NCBI GenBank assembly: GCA_903900705.1
Contig: CAIUOG010000033.1
Span: forward strand, 56,869 to 120,868
From: an uncultured Acidobacteriia bacterium
GTDB taxonomy: Bacteria > Acidobacteriota > Terriglobia > Bryobacterales > Bryobacteraceae
Direction of reading: 5' to 3'
DNA length: 64,000 nucleotides
How positions within the stretch are numbered: the first letter of the stretch is position 1; every line of letters starts with the position of its first letter. A program made the translations under genes and the position numbers. Shown here piece after piece: positions 1 through 8,682 of this stretch. Under the pieces are notes generated by a model. It saw nothing but the letters and a program-made list of their open reading frames with translations. It ran no database searches and was not told the origin of the DNA.

Positions 1-128
1 GGGTTCAGTCATTTTATTAATTCCTTTCTGTGGCCGCGCGCAATGGCGCGGTTATGAATGTAGTGTATGACGACGGTAAAACGTTGCAGCGGACGAAAAC
101 GGGCCAGCCTGATAGTTTGGTTGCTTGT

Positions 129-2273
129 ATGAGAGCGAACCGACGAGAGTTCCTGGCGGCAATGGCGGCATCCACTCAGCTTGTCCGAGGCGCGGAGCCC
201 GAGGGGGACTGGTATTCCCGTCCGATGCGCTGGTTCCAACTGGCCTTTGTGGAAGACGACCCCGGCCGCTATAGTCCGACCTTCTGGCTGGATTACTTCA
301 AGCGGATTCACGCTGATGCGGCGTGCCTGTCCGCGGGTGGCTGCGTGGCGTTTTATCCCACTGAAATCCCGCTGCACTATAAGAGCCGTTTTCTGGGCAA
401 CTCCGACCCCTTCGGGGAGATGGTCGCAGGCTGCCGCAAGCTGGGCATGAACGTGATTGCGCGGACCGATCCGCACGCGGCGCATCAGGACGTTTACGAG
501 GCGCATCCCGCATGGATAGCGGTGGATGCCGAAGGGAAGAAACGGCGTCACTGGGCCGACCCATCCCTGTGGGTGACCTGTGCTCTGGGGCCTTATAACT
601 TCGGCTTCATGACGGACGTGACCATCGAAATTGTCAGGAAGTACAAGGTGGATGGCGTGTTCAGCAATCGCTGGGCGGGCTCCGGGATGTGTTACTGCGA
701 AAGCTGCCGGTACCTGTTCCATGAATACTGCGGCAAGGATCTGCCGCGCACAGCGAACCCGCTCGATCCGGCGCGGCGGCAATACATTGTGTGGCGTGAA
801 CAGCGCCTGTTCGATTTATGGCGGCTTTGGGATACCGAAATCCGCAAGGTGAATCCGAACGCGGCTTTTCTTGCCAACGCGGGTGGTGGCGCGCTGAGCG
901 ATCTCGACATGAAAACCATTGGCACGCTGGCGCCCACGCTCTTTGCCGACCGGCAGGCCCGGCACGGTCTGATGCCCCCGTGGGCTAACGGGAAGAACGG
1001 CAAAGAGTACGCAGCCACCATGGAGAATAAGCCCATCGGCGGGATTGTCAGCGTGGGCGTGGAAGAAGCTTATCGCTGGAAGGATTCGGTGCAGAGCGGC
1101 GATGAGATTCGCCTGTGGCTGGCGGATGGCGCGGCCCACAACCTGCGCCCGTGGATCACAAAATTCAATGCGAAGCCGATTGACCGGCGCTGGCTGCCGG
1201 TGGTGGAGGAATTCTATAACTGGCACTACCGCAATGAGCAATACCTGCGGAATGAGAAGTCCCTGGCTGAAACCGCGATGGTCTATTCACAGCAGACGGC
1301 GGCTTATTACGGCCCAAAGGTGGAAGACCATGCGCTGGGTTACTATCAGGCGCTGGTGGAAGGCCGGGTGCCGTTCGACATGGCGCATGACCTGCTGCTC
1401 GATGAGGAGCACATCGGCCGCTACCGCACGCTGATTCTGCCCAACCTGGCGGCGCTGAGCGACCGGCAATGCAGTCAGATCACGGAGTTCGTGCGCAATG
1501 GCGGCGGAGTGGTGGCGACGCATGAGACCTCGCTTTATGACGAATGGGGAGTGAAGCGGAAGGATTTCGGGCTGGCGGAATTATTCGGCGCATCGTTCGA
1601 AGGGAAGATCGACACTCAACTGCACAATTCCTATCTCACGATTGAGGAAGCCGCAGGAAAACAGCACCCGCTGACGAAGGGCCTGGAAAATGCCACCCGC
1701 ATCATCAACGGCGTGAACTGGGTACATGTGAAGGCGACGCGACCGCTGGCAGCGAACCCGGTGACGCTGGTGCCTTCTTACCCGGACCTTCCCATGGAAG
1801 AGGTCTTCATGCGGACGCCGCATTCGGACATTCCCGGCGTCTATGCGCGCGAGTTCGGCAAGGGCCGCGTGGTGTATTTTCCGTTCGACCTGGACCGAAC
1901 GTTTTGGGACGTTCTTGCGCCGGATCACGGTCTGCTGCTGCGCAATGCCGTGGCCTGGGTCAATCGCGTGGAGCAACCGCTGACGGTGACCGGCAAGGGC
2001 ATGCTGGATGTGTCTCTCTGGCAGCAGAAGGGTTCCATTACGGCCCACCTGGTGAACCTGACTAATCCCATGATGATGAAGGGCCCGGTACGCGAACTGA
2101 TCCCATCGCCGCCGCAAAAAGTTCGCGTGCGGGTGCCAAAAGGCAGACAGGTGAAAGCCGTACATTTTCTGGTGAGCAGGGCGATTCCCCGGCATCAGAC
2201 AGCGAACGGCTTCCTCGAAGTGGACGTGCCGGCAATCGAACTGCACGAGGCAGTGGCGATCGACCTGGCCTGA
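129..2273 (+). CDS. Secreted glycoside-hydrolase-like protein with beta-galactosidase trimerisation-type domain
   Basis: Predicted exported sugar-active protein of 714 residues. I start it at the ATG at 129, because it opens with a Tat-like signal (RREFLAAMAAS); the longer frame from 30 adds an unlikely leader. Residues about 20-370 look like the TIM-barrel part of the hypothetical glycosyl hydrolase 6 group (a WFQLAFVEDDP start, and a CYCESC motif near residue 187 that recurs in that group). Residues about 425-600 (RTLILPNLAALSD, FVRNGGGVVATHE) match the glutamine-amidotransferase-like fold called the beta-galactosidase trimerisation domain. The tail is a beta-rich domain. No catalytic residues could be assigned and the substrate is unknown. 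It converges with the SelA-like gene, with one base between the stop codons. Confidence 0.75.
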   Translation: MRANRREFLAAMAASTQLVRGAEPEGDWYSRPMRWFQLAFVEDDPGRYSPTFWLDYFKRIHADAACLSAGGCVAFYPTEIPLHYKSRFLGNSDPFGEMVAGCRKLGMNVIARTDPHAAHQDVYEAHPAWIAVDAEGKKRRHWADPSLWVTCALGPYNFGFMTDVTIEIVRKYKVDGVFSNRWAGSGMCYCESCRYLFHEYCGKDLPRTANPLDPARRQYIVWREQRLFDLWRLWDTEIRKVNPNAAFLANAGGGALSDLDMKTIGTLAPTLFADRQARHGLMPPWANGKNGKEYAATMENKPIGGIVSVGVEEAYRWKDSVQSGDEIRLWLADGAAHNLRPWITKFNAKPIDRRWLPVVEEFYNWHYRNEQYLRNEKSLAETAMVYSQQTAAYYGPKVEDHALGYYQALVEGRVPFDMAHDLLLDEEHIGRYRTLILPNLAALSDRQCSQITEFVRNGGGVVATHETSLYDEWGVKRKDFGLAELFGASFEGKIDTQLHNSYLTIEEAAGKQHPLTKGLENATRIINGVNWVHVKATRPLAANPVTLVPSYPDLPMEEVFMRTPHSDIPGVYAREFGKGRVVYFPFDLDRTFWDVLAPDHGLLLRNAVAWVNRVEQPLTVTGKGMLDVSLWQQKGSITAHLVNLTNPMMMKGPVRELIPSPPQKVRVRVPKGRQVKAVHFLVSRAIPRHQTANGFLEVDVPAIELHEAVAIDLA

Positions 2274-2274
2274 G

Positions 2275-3846
2275 TTATGCCCTTGTCGCGACGAACTCGG
2301 CTTTGCCGTATTCGGCGAGGGTGACGGTGCCTTTGATGGTGTTGCCTTCGGCCGTACCGGTGAAGTTGAAGCTCAGGGACGTGCCCTGAATCTTCTGAGA
2401 ACTCCGAATGGTGACGGTTTTACCTTCCACCGCACCCGTAAGATTGCCGGCGATGGTGTCGCCGCGGTGCATGCCGTAGAGCTTGCCGTCCGGGTTCTGG
2501 CCGAGCGTGAAGCCATGCGTGGCGGCGCCGGAGAGGAACTTAAGCGCCACGGTCCAGGTACCGGTCACGTTGGCATCCGGCGCGGGGATCACCGGGGTAT
2601 CGAACTTTGGAGGATTGGCGAGGATCTTATGAATGGCCTCGGCCGCGATCTTGTAATCACCGGGCTGCATCATGTAGGGCATGATGCGGATATTGGTGGG
2701 GCGTGACATGTCGCGCCGGTTGCCGCTGGAACCGGCGATCACGATGCGCGGCGTGCCATTGAGCAGCAGAGCTTCCACTTCCGGGCCCGTGATGCCGAGT
2801 TTTTTCGGATCCCAGTTGAGTTGCAGCACGGGGGCATGGTTGGAGAGATCTTCGGGCTGGTGGATTTCCTTCGTCACTCCGGGCACCTTCATGGCTTCGG
2901 TGGAAATGTGATCGAGCCAGGATTCCCATTCCTTCCACTCCGCGTCATGGTCGCGCTTCACCCACATTTCGACGGCCGCCAGCATCCCCATGATTTCTTC
3001 CTTGCCCACCTTCATGGAGCGCCCGAAAGCATGGTGCGGGGCGCTGCATACCCAGGCGGTCTGTAAAAGGTCCTTCTGGCCGAGCAGCAGGCCGGCGGCC
3101 TGCGGTCCACGCAGACACTTGCCGCCGCTGTAGGCAACCATGGTGGCGCCATTCTTCAGGTGGATATTGGGGATTTTGAGTTCTTCCGCGGCCGCGTCGA
3201 TGATGACCGGGATGTTGTGCTTCTTCGCGATGGCACAGGCGTTGGGGATGGAAAGCTCGCCCTTCTCCGCAGCCGGTCCGGACATGATCATCACCATGGC
3301 GGTTTTCTTGTTGATGGCGGCTTCGAACTCGGCGGCGGTTTCAACTTCGATCATCTTCACGCCGGTCATGCGGACCGCGTGGTCATAGACGTTACGCGCG
3401 TATCGGGGGACGATCACCTCGTTCTTCATGCCCGTGAGGTCCGGCATGCGCTGCATCTTTTCGGGGTCGCCACCGGTGATACAAGCCGCGGTGGCGTGGG
3501 CCAGCGCGGCGGCGCAACCGTTGGTCACGATGCCCCATTCCGCCTGGGTGAGTTCGGCGAGGCGCTTGCCGACCGCTTCCATCAGTTCGTCCATGTGGAC
3601 GTAGGAATGGGAGGCCAGTTCCATGGCTTTTTTCACTTCCGGCAGCGACTGCGAGCCGGTGATGATGGTGAATGTACCCCGGCAGTTGACGATCGGTTTC
3701 ACACCGATGGATTCGTAGAGGTGGTTCGGGCTCAGTTCGAGCGGCGCGGCGACGGCGGGCACATCCGGCAGTGCCAGGGCTTCGGCGGCGGCGATGGCAG
3801 CGGTGGTGCGGAAAAGACTCCGGCGGGTCAGTTTCGAACGGGACAT
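2275..3846 (-). CDS. Exported SelA-like PLP-dependent enzyme with C-terminal beta domain
   Basis: A 523-residue fold-type I PLP enzyme related to L-seryl-tRNA selenium transferase and D-glucosaminate-6-phosphate ammonia-lyase. The likely PLP lysine is K243 in SGGKCLRGPQ, and the upstream IIDAAAEE segment (about 215-222) matches the PLP-ring aspartate strand. A Tat-like signal (LTRRSLFRTTAAIAAA) precedes the enzyme domain, which is unusual because PLP enzymes normally act in the cytoplasm. Residues about 430-523 (VTGTWTVALKF onward) form a separate glycine- and threonine-rich beta domain of the lipocalin-like type found in acidobacterial secreted proteins. True selenocysteine synthesis is unlikely: it is exported and has no selB or tRNA-Sec nearby. 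An ammonia-lyase or racemase role is possible but unproven. Confidence 0.78.
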   Translation of the reverse strand: MSRSKLTRRSLFRTTAAIAAAEALALPDVPAVAAPLELSPNHLYESIGVKPIVNCRGTFTIITGSQSLPEVKKAMELASHSYVHMDELMEAVGKRLAELTQAEWGIVTNGCAAALAHATAACITGGDPEKMQRMPDLTGMKNEVIVPRYARNVYDHAVRMTGVKMIEVETAAEFEAAINKKTAMVMIMSGPAAEKGELSIPNACAIAKKHNIPVIIDAAAEELKIPNIHLKNGATMVAYSGGKCLRGPQAAGLLLGQKDLLQTAWVCSAPHHAFGRSMKVGKEEIMGMLAAVEMWVKRDHDAEWKEWESWLDHISTEAMKVPGVTKEIHQPEDLSNHAPVLQLNWDPKKLGITGPEVEALLLNGTPRIVIAGSSGNRRDMSRPTNIRIMPYMMQPGDYKIAAEAIHKILANPPKFDTPVIPAPDANVTGTWTVALKFLSGAATHGFTLGQNPDGKLYGMHRGDTIAGNLTGAVEGKTVTIRSSQKIQGTSLSFNFTGTAEGNTIKGTVTLAEYGKAEFVATRA

Positions 3847-3903
3847 GAATACCTCTCATGTCGATGCTATGACTTTTTGACGAGGTTGGTCAATTCCGGG
3901 GCG

Positions 3904-4617
3904 CTAATCCGCAATAATCAGTTCGCCCGGCAGAATCGGGCGGGTACGGGGCAGCAAGCCGAGTGAAGAGCAAATCCCCAGCGCCACCAGTGCCGCCACA
4001 TAGACCACCAGCTTGATGACGTCCGCCGTGTGGGTGCGCGGCAGCAACTTCCACAGAATCATGAGCAGCGTCTGTGCAAGCGTGACAGCCCACACCGAAC
4101 CATAGAAATACCGGCGTTCCGTGCCTTCCCCCTGCGTGGAGCGGCGCACGCGGGGCAGAATCCCCAGCGCCCCCAGCAGCACCATCGTGCCGTAGAGCGG
4201 GAAGTAGGCGTAGTGGTAGATCTGTTTGAGATACCAGCCGCCGGTGACTACTGCCACAACCAGACCGGCCAGGTTGAGGGTGGCGAACGTGACCACATCG
4301 GCCCAGGCGAACGTGTAGCAGACCTTGCGGTACAGCGGGTTCGGGCGGTCTTCGGTGAACTTCAGGATGTAGGGCTTTGGTTCCACCCCGGGCAACTGCG
4401 CGTAGAGCGCGGCGATGCCGGTGCCGAGCATGACGGCTGCGAGCCAGGCCATATTGCCGGGCCCGGGGCCCTTGGCGAACAGATCGAACGTGAGGGGACC
4501 GGGAGCGAGAAAAAACACCCAGATCCAGAGCGGCCAGTGCAGGACCCTGTAGTAGCCCTTGTTGCGCTGGCGCATTTTCTTTTTGTCAGCGTATTCGACA
4601 CGAACGGGGGTCAACAT
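3904..4617 (-). CDS. Hypothetical multi-pass membrane protein
   Basis: A 237-residue protein with about six hydrophobic segments (for example WPLWIWVFFLAPGPLTF, LVVAVVTGGWYL, VIKLVVYVAALVALGICSSLG), so an integral inner-membrane protein. I recognise no family or catalytic motif. It lies 12 bases downstream of the DUF6807 gene on the same strand, which in turn overlaps recX, so the three probably share a transcript. A role in the same, possibly sugar-related, process as the DUF6807 protein is only inference from position. Confidence 0.6.
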   Translation of the reverse strand: MLTPVRVEYADKKKMRQRNKGYYRVLHWPLWIWVFFLAPGPLTFDLFAKGPGPGNMAWLAAVMLGTGIAALYAQLPGVEPKPYILKFTEDRPNPLYRKVCYTFAWADVVTFATLNLAGLVVAVVTGGWYLKQIYHYAYFPLYGTMVLLGALGILPRVRRSTQGEGTERRYFYGSVWAVTLAQTLLMILWKLLPRTHTADVIKLVVYVAALVALGICSSLGLLPRTRPILPGELIIAD

Positions 4618-4629
4618 CTCCTGTATAGA

Positions 4630-5514
4630 TTAACGCGATGCCACCGGGTGATCCCGGTCAGTTCCCTGAATGACGACACGATATTGAAAATGCAGCGATT
4701 CGCCGCGAGGCAGAGTGCGGGATCCGTTGGCGTTTTTGTCGCCCGTAAAGTCCCGGACTCCGAAGGGATTCGCGGCAAAGAGACCATACTCGCGCACGTG
4801 CCAGTACGTGGGGTAGGAGGGGTTGCCCGGCTGGTCGAAGATCGTCACGGACAGAGGCTCACCGCCGACGCTTCCGGAGAAGGTGAACGACTCGCCACGC
4901 TTGCCCCAGCACTCCTTCTCGCCGTGGCAACCGTTGGAACCGCTGAGGTGGTCCAGTCCGGGGGCCAGGCGGATGTTGAACATGCCCTCTTTCGTGTCGC
5001 CAAACACCGCCTGCTGTTCGGCGCGGAGCGTGATGTCGAAATCAATTGCGCGCAGGCCGGGCGAGGCGGAAAAGGTCATGGTGCGTTCTTCGGTCAGCAG
5101 CAGCTGGCCCTGGGGATCCAGCCATTCAAATTCCAGCTTCGCCACCCCTTTTACTCCATCTTTGGTACTGACCACGCGTTTGAGGCGAATGGAGCCGCTT
5201 TTGCTGTCGAGCTGCGTTTTGTCGCTCGCCCAGAAGTTATAGCCATTCACATCGGCGTAGGTGAACGATAGGCCCTGGTGGTGCGGGTGATCCTTCTTCT
5301 CGCCGGGGACGTCCGCCATGGGGTACTGCCGCGTCACGATCTTTCCGGTGGCGGAGCGCAGGGGATGCAGGTAGGGCTTCCGAACATCGGGCCCATAGAA
5401 CAGGTCGGTATAGGGTTTCCCATCGATCTCAACGGAAAGACGGTCGGGAAACTGATGAAAACGGACCTCCGCGGTCAGCAGGGCGGGCAAGAGCAACAGC
5501 AGAACGCTTTTCAT
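4630..5514 (-). CDS. DUF6807 (PmoA-like) secreted protein
   Basis: A 294-residue protein with a short Sec signal (MKSVLLLLLPALLTA). The body matches DUF6807, often labelled methane oxygenase PmoA in databases although it is not a methane monooxygenase subunit. Hallmarks are the FYGPDVRKPYLHPL segment near residue 40 and the DHPHHQGLSF histidine cluster near residue 77, with GYNFWAS following. Members are common in sugar-utilisation loci of Acidobacteriota, Bacteroidota and Planctomycetota, and their biochemical function is not established. The start codon overlaps the recX stop by four bases (ATGA), so the two are probably translationally coupled. Confidence 0.75.
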   Translation of the reverse strand: MKSVLLLLLPALLTAEVRFHQFPDRLSVEIDGKPYTDLFYGPDVRKPYLHPLRSATGKIVTRQYPMADVPGEKKDHPHHQGLSFTYADVNGYNFWASDKTQLDSKSGSIRLKRVVSTKDGVKGVAKLEFEWLDPQGQLLLTEERTMTFSASPGLRAIDFDITLRAEQQAVFGDTKEGMFNIRLAPGLDHLSGSNGCHGEKECWGKRGESFTFSGSVGGEPLSVTIFDQPGNPSYPTYWHVREYGLFAANPFGVRDFTGDKNANGSRTLPRGESLHFQYRVVIQGTDRDHPVASR

Positions 5515-6077
5515 TCGGAATCTTCCTCTTCGGCCGGCGCGTCTTCCAGCAGTTCCGGTCGGGCCGCCAGCCGTTTCAGGGCGGTCAGGGCGCCGCCCGA
5601 ACTAAAGCCTGCCCGGCGTAACCGGCGATAGGCGCGGGCCAGTTCCTTTTCGTCCTCAATCCTGCCCCTTGCGAAGAGGGATGGCATGCGCCGCTCGATG
5701 AAGGCATCGACCATCTCCGCCTCGCTTTTGCCGTCAAAGGCCTGTTCCACGACCTTCTCGGCGAGGTTTGGGGTAATGCGACGCGACCGAAGATCGCTCA
5801 GCACCCGCATGCGTCCGAAACCGTCATTTTCCATCCGGTAACTGGCGAAGCTTTCGGCAAAGCGTTCATCGTTCAGGTAGCCGATGTCCTTCAACCGATC
5901 GATCAGGGGATCGATCTCGTTGAGTTTTGCCGCCTTCGGCCGCAGTTTGCCCTTCAGTTCCTCTGTGGAACAGGCACGCTGCGCGAGGTACCGGACGGCA
6001 TAGTCGAACAGTTCCTCGCCTTCCAGCTTCGCCGGGGCTTTGCGGAAGCCTTTCTTTGTCGCCTTCGGGAACGCCAT
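5511..6077 (-). CDS. recX: Recombination regulator RecX
   Basis: A 188-residue RecX protein, which binds RecA filaments and modulates homologous recombination. The three-helix tandem repeats are visible: ALRYLAQRACSTEELKGKL-like text near residues 28-46, then DIGYLNDERFAESFASYR (about 64-82), then LRSRRITPNLAEKVVE. The C-terminal tail is acidic (EDAPAEEEDSE), which is not part of the family core. recA is not in this window, so the usual recA-recX linkage is absent. It heads a minus-strand group with the DUF6807 gene. A divergent promoter region separates it from the ytxH-like gene. Confidence 0.85.
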   Translation of the reverse strand: MAFPKATKKGFRKAPAKLEGEELFDYAVRYLAQRACSTEELKGKLRPKAAKLNEIDPLIDRLKDIGYLNDERFAESFASYRMENDGFGRMRVLSDLRSRRITPNLAEKVVEQAFDGKSEAEMVDAFIERRMPSLFARGRIEDEKELARAYRRLRRAGFSSGGALTALKRLAARPELLEDAPAEEEDSE

Positions 6078-6114
6078 AGGGATGATGAAGAGAAGTTTAT
6101 CGCGGTTGTCGCAG

Positions 6115-6120
6115 TATACT
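6115..6120 (+). promoter_or_regulatory. Candidate -10 box (TATACT) for the ytxH-like gene
   Basis: TATACT lies in the recX/ytxH divergent gap, with the AAGGAG ribosome binding site of the ytxH-like gene at 6169-6174 and its ATG at 6184. The implied 5' leader is about 55 bases. No convincing -35 was seen. Confidence 0.4.
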
Positions 6121-6183
6121 GTGAATGACTCCGGCTCCTCGTTTTTTGAAGCGGCGAGGGCCCGTCAGAAGGAGCTTACAACT

Positions 6184-6495
6184 ATGAACAGAGATGGATT
6201 GGCAAATTTTCTTTTAGGTCTGGGAATCGGCGTCGGCCTTGGTATGTTGTTCGCTCCGAAGTCCGGGGAAGAGACCCGTGGCCTGATTCTGGAGAAAGCA
6301 GACGAAGGCAAGGAATATCTGAAGAAACAGAGCGCGGACCTGCGTGAAAACGCGGGTGAAATCGCGACGGACCTGCTGGACAAGAGCCGGGATATCATTG
6401 CCCGTCAGAAGGATACCCTCAATGACGCGATTCAGGCCGGCAAGCAGGCTTACCGTGAAAAGGTCGAGGGAACTGCGCCCGGCCAGCCGGCGTAA
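6184..6495 (+). CDS. YtxH domain-containing protein
   Basis: A small 103-residue protein with a single glycine-rich N-terminal membrane segment (NFLLGLGIGVGLGMLFAPKS) followed by GEETRGLILEK, the signature of YtxH proteins. The rest is a charged amphipathic helix, probably a coiled coil. Family members are envelope- or stress-associated and poorly characterised. I chose the ATG at 6184 because a strong AAGGAG sits nine bases upstream; the longer frame from 6040 runs back into the recX region. It is followed 36 bases later by a second single-pass coiled-coil protein, so the pair is probably one transcript. Confidence 0.8.
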   Translation: MNRDGLANFLLGLGIGVGLGMLFAPKSGEETRGLILEKADEGKEYLKKQSADLRENAGEIATDLLDKSRDIIARQKDTLNDAIQAGKQAYREKVEGTAPGQPA

Positions 6496-6531
6496 ATCAT
6501 AAAGGAAAGCACCCTCAGGAAAGCAGGCGCA

Positions 6532-7080
6532 ATGCCGGAAGAAACGTTTCGCTGGGTAATCACGGGAGCTGTCGCAATTTCGACTCTCTGCATTTTCATA
6601 ATGGCCGTCGTGTCGATTGGTATCTTTCGCGCCGTAACGAAAATGCAGGCTAAGGTGGACAGCGTCTCGGATCGTGTTGAGCCTCTGATCGATACGGTAC
6701 GGAAGCTCACGGACGAGAATGCCCCGAAGGTTTCCGGCATTGCGGACCGCGCGGTGGAGATCGCGAACAAGGCGGTGGCGATTGCGGACAACGCCAGGGA
6801 TATCTCCGACGTGGCCCGCGAACAGGCGCACCGCTTTTCTGAAGTGGGGAACGACATCGCTGAGCGCACCATGGCGCAGGTGGCACGCGCGGACGAGGTA
6901 GTGGACGAGACGCTGCACCGGGTGCAGGACGCCGGTTCGGGCATGAAGGAAGCAATGATGAAGCCGGTTCGCGAGGCCAGCGGCGTGGTGGCGGGGCTGA
7001 AGGCCGCGGTCTCCACTTATGCGGCCGGACAGCGCCCTGACATCGGCAAAGTCACGCAGGACGAAGAGATGTTTATCTGA
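6532..7080 (+). CDS. DUF948-like single-pass coiled-coil membrane protein
   Basis: A 182-residue protein with an N-terminal membrane helix (about residues 9-31, VITGAVAISTLCIFIMAVVSIGIF), then a long helical region with regularly spaced hydrophobics (QAKVDSVSDRVEPLIDTVRKLTDE and repeats of AVEIANKAVAIADNARDI). This resembles DUF948/YtxG-type proteins, which often sit beside YtxH, as here. No enzyme motif is present. Its stop codon overlaps the next start by one base (TGATG), indicating coupling. The function is likely structural or stress-related in the envelope. Confidence 0.65.
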   Translation: MPEETFRWVITGAVAISTLCIFIMAVVSIGIFRAVTKMQAKVDSVSDRVEPLIDTVRKLTDENAPKVSGIADRAVEIANKAVAIADNARDISDVAREQAHRFSEVGNDIAERTMAQVARADEVVDETLHRVQDAGSGMKEAMMKPVREASGVVAGLKAAVSTYAAGQRPDIGKVTQDEEMFI

Positions 7081-7283
7081 TGGCTAAACTGGCGCTGGTA
7101 TACGGAGTCCGGCTGCTGCCGGGCGAGGAACTGGAGTCTTTCGAAGACGCCACCATCCAGTTGAAGAACGGGCGGACCGCCAGCGTGACCATGCACGTAA
7201 TCGAGGGCGGCAATGAAGCCGAGATCCGTTCACAGCTGATGAATTCGCTCGACGCCTTCTTTGAATTTTACCCCGAACTGTAG
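7080..7283 (+). CDS. Small conserved-looking hypothetical protein
   Basis: A 67-residue soluble protein (MAKLALVYGVRLLPGEELES to EFYPEL) with mixed alpha/beta character and no recognised domain. It is supported as a real gene by the one-base overlap with the preceding gene, by the frame being open in a GC-rich context, and by the clean stop just before a convergent gene. I cannot assign a function. Confidence 0.55.
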   Translation: MAKLALVYGVRLLPGEELESFEDATIQLKNGRTASVTMHVIEGGNEAEIRSQLMNSLDAFFEFYPEL

Positions 7284-7314
7284 CCGATCCGGTCAGGGGT
7301 GTTTTGACGCCCCG

Positions 7315-8658
7315 TCAGGACTTGGTAAACACCGGCGAATTCACCGTACCCGTGCTGTCTGAGAACGATTCCTGGGGCACTTCGAGAGCCCGCAGGATGC
7401 TGACGTGCACGTTCGACATGCGCGTCTCCTGCTCGCCGCGCCAGTACATTCCGTGCTTCAGACCCAGGCTCGAACCGCCCGCGATCAGCGTGGGCAGATT
7501 GTGCGAATTGTGCGTGGTGCTGGCGCCGCTGCCGAACATCACCACCGTGTTGTCCAGCACAGAACCGTTTCGGTCCTGATATTCGTTGAGCCGGCCGAGA
7601 AAGTGCGCGATCTGGGTGCTCAGGAACAGATCATACTTCGCGAAGTGCAACTGGCCTTCTTTGTCGGTCGCATGCGAGAGGTTATGGTGGGTCTTCGAGA
7701 GCCCCATCTTCAGCGGGAAGGTGTCGCTGATGCCCATGCCGTCCTCGCGGTTCAGCATGAAGGTAATGGAACGGGTGATATCCGCATCGAACGCCAGCGC
7801 AATCAGGTCGAACATATTGCGGTAGTATTCGGCGGGCTCGCCTTCGTTCGTGATATCGAGATTCAGGTGCGAGTAGTCCTGCTTCTTAAGCGGGATATCG
7901 ATCCAGCGCTCGGAAGCGATGAGGCGGGACTCCACTTCGCTCAGGGACGTCATGTACTGGTCCATGCGTTCGCGGTCGGTCTTACCCAGCTGCGCATCGA
8001 GGGAGCGGGCGCTTTCGGCCACCGCGTCCACCAGCTTGATGCGGCGCTGCAGCTTTTCGTGTTCGGACTTCAGCGACGAATGGTCGGCGCGGAACAAACG
8101 ATCAAACACCCGGCGTGGATTGTTTTCCGCCGGGATGGGACGGCCATCGAGGTTGTACGAAATCGTGCCCGTGCGCGACAGGTAGCCAGTGCCGGCGTCG
8201 ATGGAGAGAACGACGGAGGGCTGGCGGCAGAACTGCTTGGTATGCTGCGCAATGACCTGATCGAGACCCACGGTGTTGTAGGTGCCCGGTTTCGGGTTCT
8301 GCAGGGGAGCACCCGTGAGCCACATGTCTGAACACGTGTGCGGATCGGCCTTGGGACCATTCGGGTGGTACAGGTTTCCCATGAAGCTGATCTTCCTGCG
8401 AAATGGCGTCAGCGGTTCGGTCGACTTCCCGAAGACGAACTCTTCGCCTTCGCCTTTCCGCGGAAACCAGCTCCACTCGTCAATGCCGTGCTCCGGCTTC
8501 GGCAGTGACATCCCGTTCGCCGTGTAGATGGCGCAAAAGCGCCGCGGAATCTGATTGGTGACCTCAGCGCCCATGGCGTCGAGAACAGGCAATGCCATGG
8601 CAACGCCGCCCAGGCCTTTCAGGAAAGCGCGACGGTCAAGTTGGAGGGAGCGAGTCAT
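7315..8658 (-). CDS. DUF1552 domain-containing protein
   Basis: A 447-residue exported protein with a Tat-type signal ([18 protein letters not shown]) followed by the DUF1552 domain across nearly the whole length ([17 protein letters not shown] near residue 38, [11 protein letters not shown] near 113, [37 protein letters not shown] near the end). DUF1552 proteins belong to an uncharacterised secreted family related in layout to DUF1501/sulfatase-like proteins, and are typically encoded beside DUF1592 cytochromes. Here the gene follows the DUF1592 gene by 24 bases on the same strand, so the two are very likely cotranscribed and act together in the periplasm. Confidence 0.85.
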   Translation of the reverse strand: MTRSLQLDRRAFLKGLGGVAMALPVLDAMGAEVTNQIPRRFCAIYTANGMSLPKPEHGIDEWSWFPRKGEGEEFVFGKSTEPLTPFRRKISFMGNLYHPNGPKADPHTCSDMWLTGAPLQNPKPGTYNTVGLDQVIAQHTKQFCRQPSVVLSIDAGTGYLSRTGTISYNLDGRPIPAENNPRRVFDRLFRADHSSLKSEHEKLQRRIKLVDAVAESARSLDAQLGKTDRERMDQYMTSLSEVESRLIASERWIDIPLKKQDYSHLNLDITNEGEPAEYYRNMFDLIALAFDADITRSITFMLNREDGMGISDTFPLKMGLSKTHHNLSHATDKEGQLHFAKYDLFLSTQIAHFLGRLNEYQDRNGSVLDNTVVMFGSGASTTHNSHNLPTLIAGGSSLGLKHGMYWRGEQETRMSNVHVSILRALEVPQESFSDSTGTVNSPVFTKS

Positions 8659-8682
8659 CAGTTTAGTCTCCGGTATCTCTGG

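Noticed and set aside
9..782. Minus-strand frame opposite the first gene, and many similar frames opposite the RND, TonB and SHC genes
   Set aside because: Arginine/histidine/glycine-rich mirror translations of real genes; no family, signal or ribosome binding site.
6160..6415. GCCCGTCAGAAGGA occurring twice 240 bases apart, once over the ytxH ribosome binding site and once inside the gene
   Set aside because: Only two copies, one fixed by coding sequence; more likely chance than a regulatory repeat.
7296..7313. GGGGTG/CGCCCC hairpin between the small hypothetical gene and the DUF1552 gene
   Set aside because: Only six pairs with one wobble; too weak to call a terminator.
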